DNA from: Omphalotus guepiniiformis
Taxonomy: Eukaryota; Basidiomycota; Agaricomycetes; Agaricales; Omphalotaceae
NCBI GenBank assembly: GCA_028554645.1
Contig: JAQOOI010000006.1
Location: 1 to 64,000 of the forward strand
Direction of reading: 5' to 3'
DNA: 64,000 nt
Of the stretch, positions 1 through 10,762 are shown in pieces (within the stretch, counting starts at the first letter, position 1; every line of letters starts with the position of its first letter). The position numbers were made by a program, and so were the translations under genes. The notes under the pieces were generated by a model. The model worked only from the letters and a program-made list of their open reading frames with translations. It was not told the origin of the DNA and made no database searches.

Positions 1-1
1 G

Positions 2-256
2 TGAGGTAGGATATCCGTAACCGTATCCGTATTCGCCTGCTTTATGAGAACGAGAATGAGGATGAGGGTGAGGATGATGATGAGGATAGGCATGGGGATC
101 ACGAGGGTGGAATGTCGGTGAGAGGGGGTTTAGGGATGAGGATGAGGTGGAGAAGGAGGAGGAGGAGGAGGTGGAGGAGTAGGAGGTGGGGTAGGAGGTG
201 GGGTAGATGTGGATGGAGGGCTTGGCAGTGCGATGGGGGAATGAGGGGAACAACAT
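2..256 (-). CDS. Possible Ser/Pro/His-rich protein, partial (runs off left edge)
   Basis: On the minus strand an ATG at 254-256 opens 85 codons that run off the left edge without a stop. The product is low complexity: a Tyr-Pro-Thr-Ser repeat, a serine run, a His-Pro run, then a repeated Gly-Tyr stretch. The plus strand here reads as an arginine run and looks like a shadow. Gly-Tyr-rich residues also end the readable part of the gene at 63189-64000, so the two may belong to one family; that is an inference from composition only. Similar DNA recurs at about 55190-55390. The A/G-rich plus strand could equally be a simple repeat with no coding role. Confidence 0.3.
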   Translation of the reverse strand, partial: MLFPSFPHRTAKPSIHIYPTSYPTSYSSTSSSSSFSTSSSSLNPLSPTFHPRDPHAYPHHHPHPHPHSRSHKAGEYGYGYGYPTS

Positions 257-282
257 GGGGGTTGTGCTGTGGTGTGGTGTGG

Positions 283-725
283 TTAAGTGGCGTTGCGATT
301 TCGAAAGTGAGAAACCGACTCTTCTTTCTTATATACGTTATCCATCACCGACAAAGCAAACATTCAAAGCATTCAAATTCAAAGCAATGAATCAATTAAT
401 CACCCTTTGTATTCCGCGACACGAACGCAAGATCTAGACGTAAAGAAGTAAAAGTTCTTTGTGCCACTCGTTGCTCGAGTCGTGCGGGTGCTTTGAACCA
501 ATTCTTTGAAGAATTGAACATCTTGAAAGTTATCATGGTTTGGTTCATGGTGCCGTGAACGTTCGAACTCCCTTTGTCGTCGTTGGTTGTTGTGACTCCA
601 ATGGGTCTTTGACGCAGACGCGTCGCGTGGTGATCATGTGATCTGGGTAAGAGTCGGATGCGATTTCTTATAAGTATACAGGGTATATAACAGCGGCAAA
701 CTCGTTGAAGACAGATTATACTTGC
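283..725. repeat. Segment directly repeated at about 29888-30455
   Basis: Several blocks recur in the same order and orientation near 29.9-30.45 kb: a block around 'ttatatacgttatccacca', one around 'tttgtattccgcgacac', a GACGCG-rich block followed by 'gtggtgatcatgtgat', and one around 'ataacagcggc'. They are separated by small insertions and deletions. No convincing gene is seen in 257-913. The copy sits in direct orientation although the neighbouring F-box genes are inverted copies, so it comes from a separate duplication. Confidence 0.7.
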
Positions 726-913
726 TTTTTGTCTTGAAGTTTGAGTGTCGTCTACTACTTAGTATATTCCCAGCGAAGTAATTACTAAGCTGCACTGCCA
801 CAACCGGTCGCAGGCGCTGTTTTCAATAGATTCAGAAATCACCGCCTCGCTGGCGATTTGTAGCATCATGCACAGACTTTTCTCTCCACCCTACTTGGCT
901 TCAAACGTCCACT

Positions 914-2025
914 ATGAGCAACCTAGCTATCGTACGTGCTAATTTCATGTCTCTAACATATAGAAACTGAGGCATTGTCTAGTCTCTACCTCCCGAATAA
1001 AAACGACATATCGCTTCTCTATGTTCACCAGCCGAGTTAACGACATTGGCTCGCATACATCCATCGTACCAAGCTGATGCCGAAATTATCCTTTACAGAA
1101 ACATCACGCACCATATGAATCGCGAAAACACGTCGATTTTGGACACGTTGAGGTTGAACCGACGCAAAGCAAGCCTGGTGCATTCTCTGACGGTCGAATT
1201 CCCGTTACGCTGGAACTGCAAAGATACCTCGTCGAAACGAGCAGCTTGGTACCTCTGTGATGCACTCACCAATTTGTGTGCACTCATAGACCTACGTCTA
1301 CATTTTTCTCGTGAAGATCATCTTTTGCAAGGACGATTAGAGGATATTCTGAGGTGCGTCCTCGAAATTCGACTTACTATCTCGGCTGATTAAGATTTTC
1401 CTCCTCTCACAGTGACGGAATTTTCAAGCTACACACTCTACATTGCAGCTCTTTTCTCGATATCAACAAGTTCTTCAGTTCACAGTCAGAATCGCTCCAG
1501 ATCTTAGGTCTGCGTAGCTATGGTGACCCAGAGAGGGTGCTCAAAATTTACCGGCGCGTTTATGCAGCCCTTGATACATCGAGAAAACCGGTCATATTCA
1601 GTTTCGAACGCGACACCTACTTGCCTGTGTTCAATGTCTTGTCCGTTTTCCCTACATTTTCCAAAGACAACGCCTTCTCGTGGCAGCCCATAATGGAGTC
1701 ATACGATAGCGACAGAAGTTGTCTTGTAGTTCTCTCGAAGGAGGAGGTGTCTTGGGTCCGCATATACCTGGAAGATGCCCCCGAAGCGACGCTGTTGACA
1801 AAGCTGTTGGAGGAAATGATACAGAATTTTCCGGATGTGACTACTCTCGAGATCTATTTTCGACATGAGGCTGAGGAGGCTGAGAGGTTATTTGGTTCAT
1901 TTATTCTTTTTGGTCTGGTACGGACTGATTTTGCGTTCCGTTAGTTAATTGCACCGCAAGTTTCTTCCATTCTTGTGAATCTTCTCCCCTCACGTGAATG
2001 GGAGTTGACGTTCGGTTCTTGGTAA
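914..2025 (+). pseudogene. F-box-like protein, decayed copy
   Basis: The gene model follows the intact inverted copy at 36540-37649. Exon 1 is 914-931, exon 2 is 983-1353, exon 3 starts at 1413 and the last exon would end at the TAA at 2023-2025. The N-terminus has the F-box-like start L-P-P-E, typical of fungal F-box proteins that recruit targets to an SCF ubiquitin ligase (family knowledge). Two lesions are visible. Codon 12 is TAA (998-1000) where the other copy has TTA (Leu). The last donor, GTATGT in the intact copy, reads TTATTT at about 1888. With the stop so early this copy should give no full product, although the rest stays open and could be translated from an internal start. Confidence 0.8.
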
Positions 2026-2589
2026 CCTCATGTAATTAAAGCGCTCGTTGTCCTTTGTACAATAAGAGGAGGATTTTTCTGCGTAGTATGATCACTTTTA
2101 CGTTCACTGCGGATATTCAATTTCGGGAGTGCGGTAGTACTGGCGATTATCCAATCTGGTTATTCACCTCGCGAATGCTTTCGGATATGTACGTCGAGCG
2201 GAGGATGAACTCGACTCACAGCATACTCTAATATTCTCTCTCTTTTCTAATGAGTCGAATAGTCCTCTCGACCTTCGATACCCTCGGACATCTTTTACCC
2301 CGACGGCAGTCTCGAGGACGTTAGGTATTGCAGCACGCGTGTCATTCACGTTCCTCGTAATATCGCGATTTCCACGCACCATTCAGGACGGGAGGGCATT
2401 GCCAGTGCCTGATATGTTTGCTTTTTGTCTTGAAGTTTGAGTATCGTCTGTACACCCCGGCCTGGTATGTGGCCGGAATATCACTGTCACGTGCGCTCGT
2501 GAGAGTGGCTAACACGAAAATACAAGCAAATCTTCATCCCTGTCTCTTCTCTTCTGTTCTTAACCGTCGACGCGATCTTTTTGACCACA

Positions 2590-4280
2590 ATGTATCCCAG
2601 TGGATTCAACGCTCTACCCGTTGAGCTCTGCGAACTTGTAGTCAACTATATCAAGAGCCGGAAAGCAATATCTAACCTCTGTCGAACATGTAAACGAAAC
2701 TACAATATTTTCATCCCTTTCCTATATTCAGAATTCGAAGTGAACCAGCGCGTGGGTTCGACTCTTTCTATTGCTCCGAAAGAACGAGCTCTTTCAAGCT
2801 TACCCCACCCGGCTTCGTTCGTGAAGGACTTGCAGCTCGAGTTTAACGACAACGAATTCCGCTCAACATCGGCATTGCGTCAGGCTGTTGACGCGTTCCA
2901 GAACATGGCACACCTTGTTTTGAGGAATGTCGTGGAGCAATCGGGTGGAAGGCCGCCTCTGAGGAGACTAACTGTCGACACTCGCGTAATTCCATTTCCT
3001 CGAGTGGTTGGATCACTGGATATTGGGTGTTTTCGAAATCTTGTTGACTTGAGTCTGGTTTGCGAGTTTCCGGACACGACTGTGCAGGATACCATGAACA
3101 TCTTGGTGCGTTTTTTCAATCATATGTTTTTCATCTTGTCCGTGTCAGTTCATTCTTCACGCTCAACAGAGCTCGTTTGAGAACCAGAATTTGACGTCGC
3201 TACATTTGGGTATTCTGGAATGCGGACTGGGTGCGTGTATGACATTGTGTCTCTATCTTGTTATTAATGACATCCTATTCAGTTTCACGCACACCCAAGC
3301 CTCAACTCCTTGCGCAGCTACTGAACGTAATCGCGAATACTTTCACGAATCTGACATTCCTTGGCCTCGCCATTCCTATTGCCCACAATCGAGATGCCGA
3401 TCCCGTCAATGAAGTTCTCAAGAACATGAGATTCCCCTCTCTCCGTTCTCTCCTAGTTAATGGTTATGGAGGAGCTGGAGATACCAAGCTCGATTTTCTT
3501 CCTCTTCTAGCCAATCATCCTCGCCTCGAATCCCTTGAGTACTTCAGTTCTCGACCTATCCCTAATGAACTAGTGCCGAGATTGAAATCATTCACTGGAA
3601 GCTGCATAGAATGTATTTCCATATGCGAGTCTAAACGTCCCATCTCCGAGGTCCATGCGCACTTTGACGAGTCTCACTTGACTCATAAATTCAAGAACGT
3701 GCGCATCCTTCGGCGTGTCAGTTTGACCTGCAGTGCTGGAGAGCTGCCTTCCAGTTCTCGCCTTGCTCAGTGCTTATTCAACTTTATAAAGGCATTTCCC
3801 CGGATAATTCATCTTGACCTTGATGTTCAATACCTGGAATTGGTACGTTAACACAATAATTAATTACCCAAATGAAACTTTCTGAAATCAAGTCCCCATA
3901 CCCATACTTGATTCTAGCCATACTCGTCAGCGTATCTCATGAAGGCCAAATTATCAAGACTCAAGACACTCAAAATCTACAATCGACTGGTTGAACATTA
4001 CTTACCGGATTACTTTGTGGCCCACTCACTACATTCCTACGCAAACGACGTTGTGAAGTTTTGGAAGCCTAATCTCCGTCGAGTGACGGTAGAGATGAGT
4101 GTTACGGATCCGTCGAAAGGCAAGCGATTGGATGAGACGTTCATCTTTACTGTTCATCCTCATAAGAAGGGTGTTGGGCGTGTTATGAAGGGTTTGGCTG
4201 TTCATAGTGGTGCTCGAGTGAAAGTGGACGTTAATGCGGTCATGGGCAAGCTTCAACAGGAACGAGATGCATCTGTGTAG
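2590..4280 (+). CDS. F-box/LRR-like protein (copy A)
   Basis: Four exons, 2590-3105, 3170-3230, 3283-3842 and 3918-4280, join in frame to 499 residues, with introns of 52-75 bp. Residues 1-45 form an F-box-like domain (Leu-Pro-Val-Glu-Leu, then a helical stretch ending in Arg-Thr-Cys-Lys-Arg-Asn-Tyr). The middle has irregular leucine-rich repeats such as 'LVDLSLVCEFP' and 'LTFLGLAIPI'. The C-terminus has the family signature 'FTVHPHKKGVGRV'. By family knowledge such proteins are candidate substrate receptors of SCF ubiquitin ligases; the target is unknown. The start is the ATG at 2590, the same one used by all the paralogues. The inverted copy at 34294-35964 has identical exon lengths. No lesion was found. 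Confidence 0.85.
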
Positions 4281-5495
4281 CTTACTAGTGGCGGAGTAGT
4301 AGTAAACGTTGACGCGTTGACATTCAAGTTGATGAGATGAATGTAACTGGTTTTCTTGTTTTTTTTTTTTTTTCGTTCGTGGCGTGTGTCTAAATTGTAT
4401 CTAAAGTAATGAGGTGGGAACTACTACCTGGACCCGGATTTGCTGATAGAGCCCTATCGTCAATCAAGACGAGGACACCGGAATTCAATCTTACTTTGAC
4501 CGCTACTTCACGCATGGAGGAGGATGAGGAGGAGGAGTGTGCTCAGCTCATTGTTATCTATCCACTCAGCGTATGCATGGCAAGCCTATTCACCATTGTG
4601 TCTTGCTTCGAAAGGGCTATTCAAAAAGGCGAGGATCGAAGGAAGTTGAATTCCTCGTAATTAATTTTACAGTAGACTTCCTCCTTCTTACTTAGAGAGT
4701 GAGTAGGAGCGAGTTCTTTCCGTCTTTCCTTCCATCCAATGTCTGATGTCTGTGCGGTGGTTTTTGGCAGCACTGGTACTGTACTATGTTGCAGACTATG
4801 TGGGCTCCTTTTTTACTATGCTACATAGTAGCTAAAAATTTAATGGAAATTTAAACAGAATTTAAAGTGCAGTATATGTTGTGAAAAGACAGTTTCATTT
4901 AAAGTGTAATTTTGATGACACTTAGAGATCATGTCATTTTTTTGCACACTCGATTTCTCGCATAAATAAGCATAGGTCACATTTTGGCACTGGTACACAA
5001 CACTTACAAGTGTTGTTTGTTCACACTTAGAATGTTACTGTTACTCACTTACAGTATCAGGATATGTATCATTTTTTCATATATGAAACATTACTGTCAC
5101 TTTTGCACACATAGCCAACAACTGTCATTTTTAAACACAACACTCACAAGTGACACTTTTGCACACATAGCCAACACCTGTCTTTTTCAAACACAACATC
5201 CACAGGTGTCATTTCTGTACATGTTGGCTTTAACTGTCATTGTTATACACAATATACACAAGTGTCATTATTACACACAAAAGTGCAGCTATCACTTTTG
5301 TACACATTTTTTTTTCTCACTTAAGTGTCTGTCAACAGAAAGAGAACACAACACATTGAATGTGTCAAGGCCAGGATATCTGACATTGGGATGTCTAAGG
5401 GATATATTTAAATGTTAAATGCAACAATAGAACAAGCTAGAAGAAATTAGTTCTTGAGAAGAAAGAAAAAAGAATTATATATAACAGCCACTCTA
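4281..5495. other. Intergenic: 3' flank of copy A, then GTGTCA-type repeats
   Basis: About 4281-4660 belongs to the inverted duplication arm and contains a poly-T run near 4364. From roughly 4900 to 5310 there are many degenerate units built on 'aagtgtcat' and 'gcacacatag', spaced about 30-45 bp and present on both strands. A matching array lies at 29400-29720, on the other side of the interrupted gene. Paired arrays of this kind resemble the subterminal repeats of DNA transposons, but I could not fix terminal inverted repeats. No coding region is supported. Confidence 0.55.
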
Positions 5496-6060
5496 CTCCT
5501 CCTCATCTGTAGGCTCTAAAATCTTCTTGAGACCAGCCATTGTAACCTTCAGCTTCATTTTAGTAACAGCATCCTCTTTTTCATCTATCAGCTGCTCCAA
5601 GCACCAGAAAAGAGCGGTTGTTGCTCATCCAGCTCTGGGCTGAAATGGGCTTTCTGGAGTGGTCAGCCCAGAAACTGCACTGAGAGCTGAATGGATGACT
5701 AGAAGCTCTACTGGATGAAACTTGACATCATGAAGCTTCTTGTCTTTATATGCTGATTCCAAGTTAGCAATAGAGGCAGACATCCTTGCCTTGGCTTGCT
5801 CAAAGTTCTGGTCTTGAGCTGCAATCTTCTTTACAAAGAGCTCAGTAAAGGCAGTGAGAAAAAGACAACCACAGTCTAGAAGTCCCCTGTAAGAGTTGAT
5901 TTTCTTCCCTCTAGTTTCTCCATGGGACAGGCATCTCTTTCTGCCACCCTGTTGAACCAGTTACTATAAGATTACTTTTATGTCATTCATAAGAACACTT
6001 ACCTTGAGCAAGGAAATTAAGGAAGCCACCTCTGGTTCCTGCTCCAAGCTATTAGGCAGT
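5496..6060 (-). pseudogene. Interrupted gene X, 3' part (upstream part at 28746-29303)
   Basis: This is the downstream half of a minus-strand, intron-bearing gene cut by the chromovirus at 6061. Removing the element and one GCAGT joins it to the sequence at 28751 in one open frame. Here an exon ends in 'EVASLISLLK' with a GTAAGT donor, a short intron follows, and a long exon reads on to the TAG at 5496-5498. That exon contains an in-frame TGA at 5625-5627; the frame beyond stays open for about 40 codons and ends in an acidic tail, so the TGA looks like a nonsense mutation. I do not recognise the protein. It is rich in charged, probably helical stretches and is flanked by GTGTCA-type repeats, so it may be a gene carried by a DNA transposon. 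Confidence 0.6.
6056..6060. repeat. Target-site duplication GCAGT (left)
   Basis: GCAGT directly precedes the LTR at 6061 and recurs at 28746-28750 directly after the other LTR. A 5-bp duplication is the usual result of Ty3-type integration and fixes the element ends at 6061 and 28745. Confidence 0.9.
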
Positions 6061-6458
6061 TGTCAGCGACTCGAGTTATAAACTCAAATAACCAAACACA
6101 ATGATCTTAGTTTCACACGAGTAAGAGAAAAGCAGAAAGTGGAATTGAGAAAAGAGATGATACAAGGAAGTATGCTAAGTACAAGTCTAAACTCGAGGAG
6201 TTATTGACAAGATCGAAGCTAAAGAAATATCTACCTAAGCGGACTTGTTATATACGTAAATAAAACCCTAAACCCTGGGCTATAACCCTTGACTAATCCA
6301 CTGTGTGTCTACCATGAGTTCGATCGCCTCAAGTGTTTCATTAATGATCGTGATCGCCTTGAGGTCTACATGCTTGATCTCGATCATCATGCTACCTACG
6401 TGTGTATTTAATATAACCAAACAATGAGATAAGATGAAAAAAGAAAACATTCGTAACA
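6061..6458 (-). repeat. Chromovirus 3' LTR (398 bp)
   Basis: The sequence is the same as 28348-28745, offset by 22287 at both ends. On the minus strand it starts TGTTACG and ends CTGACA. It contains the TATA-like box at 6248-6254 and the 13-nt self-priming copy at 6209-6221. Confidence 0.95.
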
Positions 6459-6471
6459 TGACCCCCTCCTT
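6459..6471 (-). other. Polypurine tract of the chromovirus
   Basis: On the minus strand the bases just before the 3' LTR read AAGGAGGGGGTCA, a purine-rich run in the place expected for the plus-strand primer of reverse transcription. It overlaps the last bases of the pol ORF. Confidence 0.8.
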
Positions 6472-9400
6472 AGGGACGATGTCCCCATCGTCCTAACTTC
6501 ACTGCTAATGCTTCTGTCGGCATCTTCTTCGTTTCTACTACTTCTGTACATGCTTCAGGGATAGGTCGTAACAATGATGTCGGGAATAAGGAAATTGGGA
6601 CCTCAATCTTTCTTAACTGAGGTGGTCGTGGTTTAGTGGGGAATTTTTTATGGAACTCTTCGATTGCTTCTTTTGCGTTTGCAAGGTTTGCTAATGGTTC
6701 CCATGTTTGTTCGTGCCGTGAGTATCCCTTCCATTGGACTTTGTATCCAAATCTCCCTCCCCTATATTTCCCTGAATCTACTATCTCTTCCACTTCGAAC
6801 TCCGGTTCTTCTCCTTCTATCACTGGTGGCGGATTATCATTCTTAGGCTGCTCGGGGAATTCAGGCGGATGATAGGGTGACAGTAGAACTTCGTTAAAGA
6901 CTGGATGTATCCTCTTCCAAGTCTTCGGTATCTTTAGTTGATACGACGTCGCTCCAACTTTCTTTACGACTTCAAAAGGACCAAATTGTTTATCATCCAA
7001 CTTCTTCATTGGTCGATCAGAAGTCAGGTTTGTCGCTTCAAGCCATACTTTGTCATTAGGCTTATATTTGACTGATGGTTTCCTCTTCTTGTCGTAATAC
7101 CGAGTCATGTCTTCCTTTGCCTTCTTAAGCGCTGCCCCTACTTCGTCCCTGATCTTGATCATCTTATCGGCAAATTCCTGTGCTGTGGGATTTGCCGACG
7201 GAGTTCTTGGAGCTGTTCCCTTATACGGATGTCGTCCCATATCCGCATAGAACGGAGTGACACCCGTCGCTGAGTGTATTCTGTCATTCAACACAAACTC
7301 TGCTGTTGGTAACCATTCATGCCAGTCGTTCTGATGTTGATTGATGAATAACCGGAGATAATGTTCAATCTCTTGGTTCATCCGTTCTGTCTGGCCATTC
7401 GTCTGTGGGTGATATGCCGTTGTGAAACTCCCCTGAATGCCTAATAACCGGTATAGTTCCTTCATGAATCGGGAATGATATTGAGGTCCCCGATCATGAA
7501 TAATCTTTCTTGGTAATCCATGTATAGGAAAGATTTTGTCCCTATAGATTCTGGCCATTCCTTCAGACGTTAACGACATGTGTGTGGGTACCAAACATGT
7601 TTGTTTGGTGAAATGGTCCACAGTCACACTTATGGCATTAAAACCTCCAGCTTCCGGTAGTTCTCCGATCAGATCCGTTCCTATGACTTCCCAGGGACCT
7701 TGTGGAACATTGTTTGTGACTAGTGTTCCTGTTGGTTTGGTTCGATGAATCTTAGTGGCCTGACACTTTTCACACCCTTTAACGTATTTCCGTACATCCT
7801 GAGTGATTCCCGGCCACCAATAGTTTCTCGTCACCAATTCCATGGTTTTGAACTGCCCTGGATGTCCCGTCAGAACGGTATCATGATGTAGTCCAATGAT
7901 CTTTCCCCGTAACCTATTATCAATAGGCACGTAAATCCTATCCTGCCACGTCACAATTCCTTCCTCTGACTCGACCCAATCCTTCTCTTTTCCTTCTAAA
8001 GCCTTATTCACTAGATTATCCCGCACTTTTGACTTTTTCTTGATAAGATCTAAGATCTCGTCCTCGGGCATCTCTAGTCTGTTGATCGAAAAAAGTTCCG
8101 GCTTTAAAAGTACCACATCCTCATTGTCTTTCTCCCCCGTCTCATGATTGGCCATCCTGGACAATGCATCTGGCTTTCCCATTGACTTTCCAGGTTTATG
8201 AATCAACGTAAAGTCGTATTCGGATAATTCAGTGATCCATCGGGCTTGTCGGCGATTCAATTTCTGAGGTTTTTTGAAATACTGAAGATTTTGATGATCT
8301 GTATAGATCTCAAATGACTCTTCCGCACCCATCAGATACTGTCTCCAATCTGCTAAGGAATCCATAATGGCCATCATTTCCTTATCATAGATCTCATAAT
8401 TACGTTCCGTTTCATTTAGAGATCTAGATCTGAACGCAATAGGCCACCATTTTCCATCTATCTTTTGCGATAAGACAGCTCCGTTCGCATAATCTGATGA
8501 ATCTGCCTCGACTCTGAATTGTCCATGATCACGGGGTATGGTTAGAACTACTTCTTCGGCAATTCTACTTTTGAGTTCTTCGAATGCCTGCTGTTGTTGC
8601 TCTGTCCATTCCCACTTTGAATTCCCAGTCAGTGATGACAATGGTTTCGCCACTTGACTAAATCCTCGGATAAATCGTCGGTAGAAGTTGCAGAAACCCA
8701 AGAAGGACTGTACTTCCTTCTTGTTTCCTGGTATTTTCCATTCTTTTACCGCTTTGACTTTCTTTGGATCCATCTGCACTTGTCCATCTCCTACAAACAC
8801 TCCAAGGTACTCAACATTACTGGTCTCGAATTCGCACTTTTCAGGTCTAAGATACAACTTGTGTTGTCGTAATATATCTAACATCTGTTTTACAATTGAC
8901 TTGTGCTCTTCGATTGTATTTGTGAAAACCAAGATATCGTCTAAGTACACCATGACGTGACCTTCGTTGATCAAATCCCTTAAGATATGATTCATAAACG
9001 CTTGGAAGGTCGCCGGAGAATTTGTAAGACCAAAGAACATAACCGTTGGTTCAAAGAGCCCCCGATTAGTCCTAAATGCCGCCTTCCACTCATCACCTTC
9101 TTTGATCCGGATATTATTGTATCCCCATCGAACATCCATTTTCGAAAATACTTTCGAATCCTTCAGTTTATCAATGAGTTCTTGAATGAGCGGCAACGGG
9201 TATTTGTTCTTTATCGTTGCTTCATTCAATTTTCGATAATCCTGGACAGGTCGAAGTTTCCCATCTTTCTTTGCCACAAAGAAGAATGGTGAGGCCATCG
9301 GTGACTTTGATGGTCTAATTCGTCCAGATTTCAGATTTTCCTTAATAAACTCATCTAAAACTTTCTGTTCCGAAGGATTTAATGGATAGACCTTGCAATC

Positions 9401-10564
9401 TACTGGCGTAAAGTCTGGCTTCAGTTCAATTGCATGGTCCCAGGGTCTTCGTTCGGGTAAATTTTGAAAATCGGCTTCATCAAAAACATCCTTGTACTCA
9501 TTGACGTACTTGTCTGCTTTTGACTCAGTCTTTTTGCCTTTTCCAAAGTTCATACTCCGAAGATATCCGTCCCAATTCAGGTAAAACAACCGATCCCCTT
9601 CTTCCAGTTCTCGGACTTCAGCGTCAGATTCAGGTTTTAGGTAATACAGTATGTAACCACACTTCTTAGGACATCGATCAAATTTTAAGGTTGAGTCATT
9701 CCAATCTATATTGGGGTTATGACGTCTTAACCAATCGAGTCCTAGGAATATGTCCGTTTTGCCTAAATTTGTAACAGCAAGTTCAATGTGTTCCGCATGA
9801 TCTCCCATTACTAATCTGACTTCTATGAATCCTTCAATTGAACCGTCCTCGTTTAAGGTACCATCAGCATTGTATACCGGCATCTTTACTGGTAATCTCT
9901 TAACAGTTAAGCCATGTCGCTCTACGAATTCTTTATTGACGCAAGAACCCGTTGCTCCACTGTCAAGTAATGCCGATGTTTCTATCTGCTTGCCACTTTC
10001 GATGTCATCGATTGTGACAGACAGCTTGAGATCTCTGCCTTTAGTACCTTTTATGAACCGCAAGTTTTTCTTGAGTGACTTTACGGCTGTGACGGCTTCG
10101 CTAATGTCCAATGACCGGATCTGGGCAACCGTTTCTTCCGATGCTTCCCTGACCCGACAGGTTGGCATCCATGCTCTCAAAATTCCCACTGCTCGTTCTG
10201 ACTCATCCTCCCTTACTCTCTGCACTATCCATTCTGGTGAATTCGGCAGATAACGTTCTCTCACAGGTTTTGAATCGGACTTTGTAGATACTGACGCAAA
10301 TTTATTCTCAGGATGATTAAATACAAAGTGAAAATTGCTGTCCTTGTGATCTACACTAGACTGTTCCGATTCTAACTCAGAAGGACCTGTATTCACTTCT
10401 GAGCTCTGACAAAACCCGTATCTGATTTCAACCAGTTTAAGAACCAGCTCGGTGGCTGTTCTTCTTTCTTCTCTTCCTCCTGTACGTTCACCTGCCTCAC
10501 TCTCTGACCCCGCTTTGCTGGACAATCCCGCGAGATATGCCCCCTCTGTCCGCAATTGAAACAC
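6470..10564 (-). CDS. pol: Chromovirus Pol polyprotein (PR-RT-RNase H-IN-chromodomain)
   Basis: The open frame is 1364 codons; the true product is probably entered by a -1 frameshift from gag near 10411. Protease has the active-site triad Asp-Ser-Gly near residue 200. RT has Tyr-Leu-Asp-Asp near 540. RNase H follows near 685-800, with 'YTDHQNLQYF'. The integrase zinc domain (His, His, Cys-x2-Cys) is near 885-930, and the integrase catalytic D, D and E are near 963, 1024 and 1058 ('NGQTERM'). A GPF-type domain ('QFGPFEVV') and a chromodomain near 1255-1310 ('YKVQWKGYS', 'TWEP') end the protein. By family knowledge the chromodomain directs integration to marked chromatin. The frame is intact over its whole length; only the upstream gag is broken. 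Domain order is the standard Ty3/chromovirus order. Confidence 0.95.
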   Translation of the reverse strand: MFQLRTEGAYLAGLSSKAGSESEAGERTGGREERRTATELVLKLVEIRYGFCQSSEVNTGPSELESEQSSVDHKDSNFHFVFNHPENKFASVSTKSDSKPVRERYLPNSPEWIVQRVREDESERAVGILRAWMPTCRVREASEETVAQIRSLDISEAVTAVKSLKKNLRFIKGTKGRDLKLSVTIDDIESGKQIETSALLDSGATGSCVNKEFVERHGLTVKRLPVKMPVYNADGTLNEDGSIEGFIEVRLVMGDHAEHIELAVTNLGKTDIFLGLDWLRRHNPNIDWNDSTLKFDRCPKKCGYILYYLKPESDAEVRELEEGDRLFYLNWDGYLRSMNFGKGKKTESKADKYVNEYKDVFDEADFQNLPERRPWDHAIELKPDFTPVDCKVYPLNPSEQKVLDEFIKENLKSGRIRPSKSPMASPFFFVAKKDGKLRPVQDYRKLNEATIKNKYPLPLIQELIDKLKDSKVFSKMDVRWGYNNIRIKEGDEWKAAFRTNRGLFEPTVMFFGLTNSPATFQAFMNHILRDLINEGHVMVYLDDILVFTNTIEEHKSIVKQMLDILRQHKLYLRPEKCEFETSNVEYLGVFVGDGQVQMDPKKVKAVKEWKIPGNKKEVQSFLGFCNFYRRFIRGFSQVAKPLSSLTGNSKWEWTEQQQQAFEELKSRIAEEVVLTIPRDHGQFRVEADSSDYANGAVLSQKIDGKWWPIAFRSRSLNETERNYEIYDKEMMAIMDSLADWRQYLMGAEESFEIYTDHQNLQYFKKPQKLNRRQARWITELSEYDFTLIHKPGKSMGKPDALSRMANHETGEKDNEDVVLLKPELFSINRLEMPEDEILDLIKKKSKVRDNLVNKALEGKEKDWVESEEGIVTWQDRIYVPIDNRLRGKIIGLHHDTVLTGHPGQFKTMELVTRNYWWPGITQDVRKYVKGCEKCQATKIHRTKPTGTLVTNNVPQGPWEVIGTDLIGELPEAGGFNAISVTVDHFTKQTCLVPTHMSLTSEGMARIYRDKIFPIHGLPRKIIHDRGPQYHSRFMKELYRLLGIQGSFTTAYHPQTNGQTERMNQEIEHYLRLFINQHQNDWHEWLPTAEFVLNDRIHSATGVTPFYADMGRHPYKGTAPRTPSANPTAQEFADKMIKIRDEVGAALKKAKEDMTRYYDKKRKPSVKYKPNDKVWLEATNLTSDRPMKKLDDKQFGPFEVVKKVGATSYQLKIPKTWKRIHPVFNEVLLSPYHPPEFPEQPKNDNPPPVIEGEEPEFEVEEIVDSGKYRGGRFGYKVQWKGYSRHEQTWEPLANLANAKEAIEEFHKKFPTKPRPPQLRKIEVPISLFPTSLLRPIPEACTEVVETKKMPTEALAVKLGRWGHRP
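10411..10417 (-). promoter_or_regulatory. Candidate -1 ribosomal frameshift site G GGT TTT
   Basis: In the gag reading frame the minus strand reads G GGT TTT, which fits the canonical X XXY YYZ slippery heptamer, 15 nt before the gag stop. Pol lies in the -1 frame relative to gag and is open across this site. I did not find an obvious downstream stem or pseudoknot by eye. Confidence 0.6.
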
Positions 10565-10762
10565 TGCCCATTCCTTCGGGCCGCGTCAATGTCCATGGGT
10601 TTACCTGTACCCCCAAAGGTTGTTCCTGTGGCATCTCTCCGATCACCACTTCCTGCCGCATTTTGCGGACTTTCTCTTCTTGGCGTAAACGCCGGTCGGT
10701 TCTGATTCTGATTCTTGCGCCATTCCTGACGCCTTCTCCATAGTTGATCAATCTTGATCACT

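Larger units (their letters stand above)
914..4660 (+). repeat. Left arm of large inverted duplication (partner 33808-37649)
   Basis: This arm carries an F-box-like gene, an F-box/LRR-like gene and about 380 bp of 3' flank. All three recur in opposite orientation at 33808-37649. Exons 1-4 of the second gene have the same lengths in both arms (516, 61, 560, 363 bp). The copies differ by scattered substitutions and small indels, so the duplication is not brand new. Between the arms lie the nested retrotransposons, a secreted-protein gene and a Ser/Pro-rich gene. Confidence 0.9.

Noticed and set aside
112..437. Arginine-rich frames on the plus strand
   Set aside because: They arise from an A/G-rich simple-sequence stretch; the opposite strand gives a more coding-like frame.
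4984..5418. A 144-codon frame on the plus strand
   Set aside because: It lies across the GTGTCA-type repeat array and starts at a TTG; composition follows the repeats.
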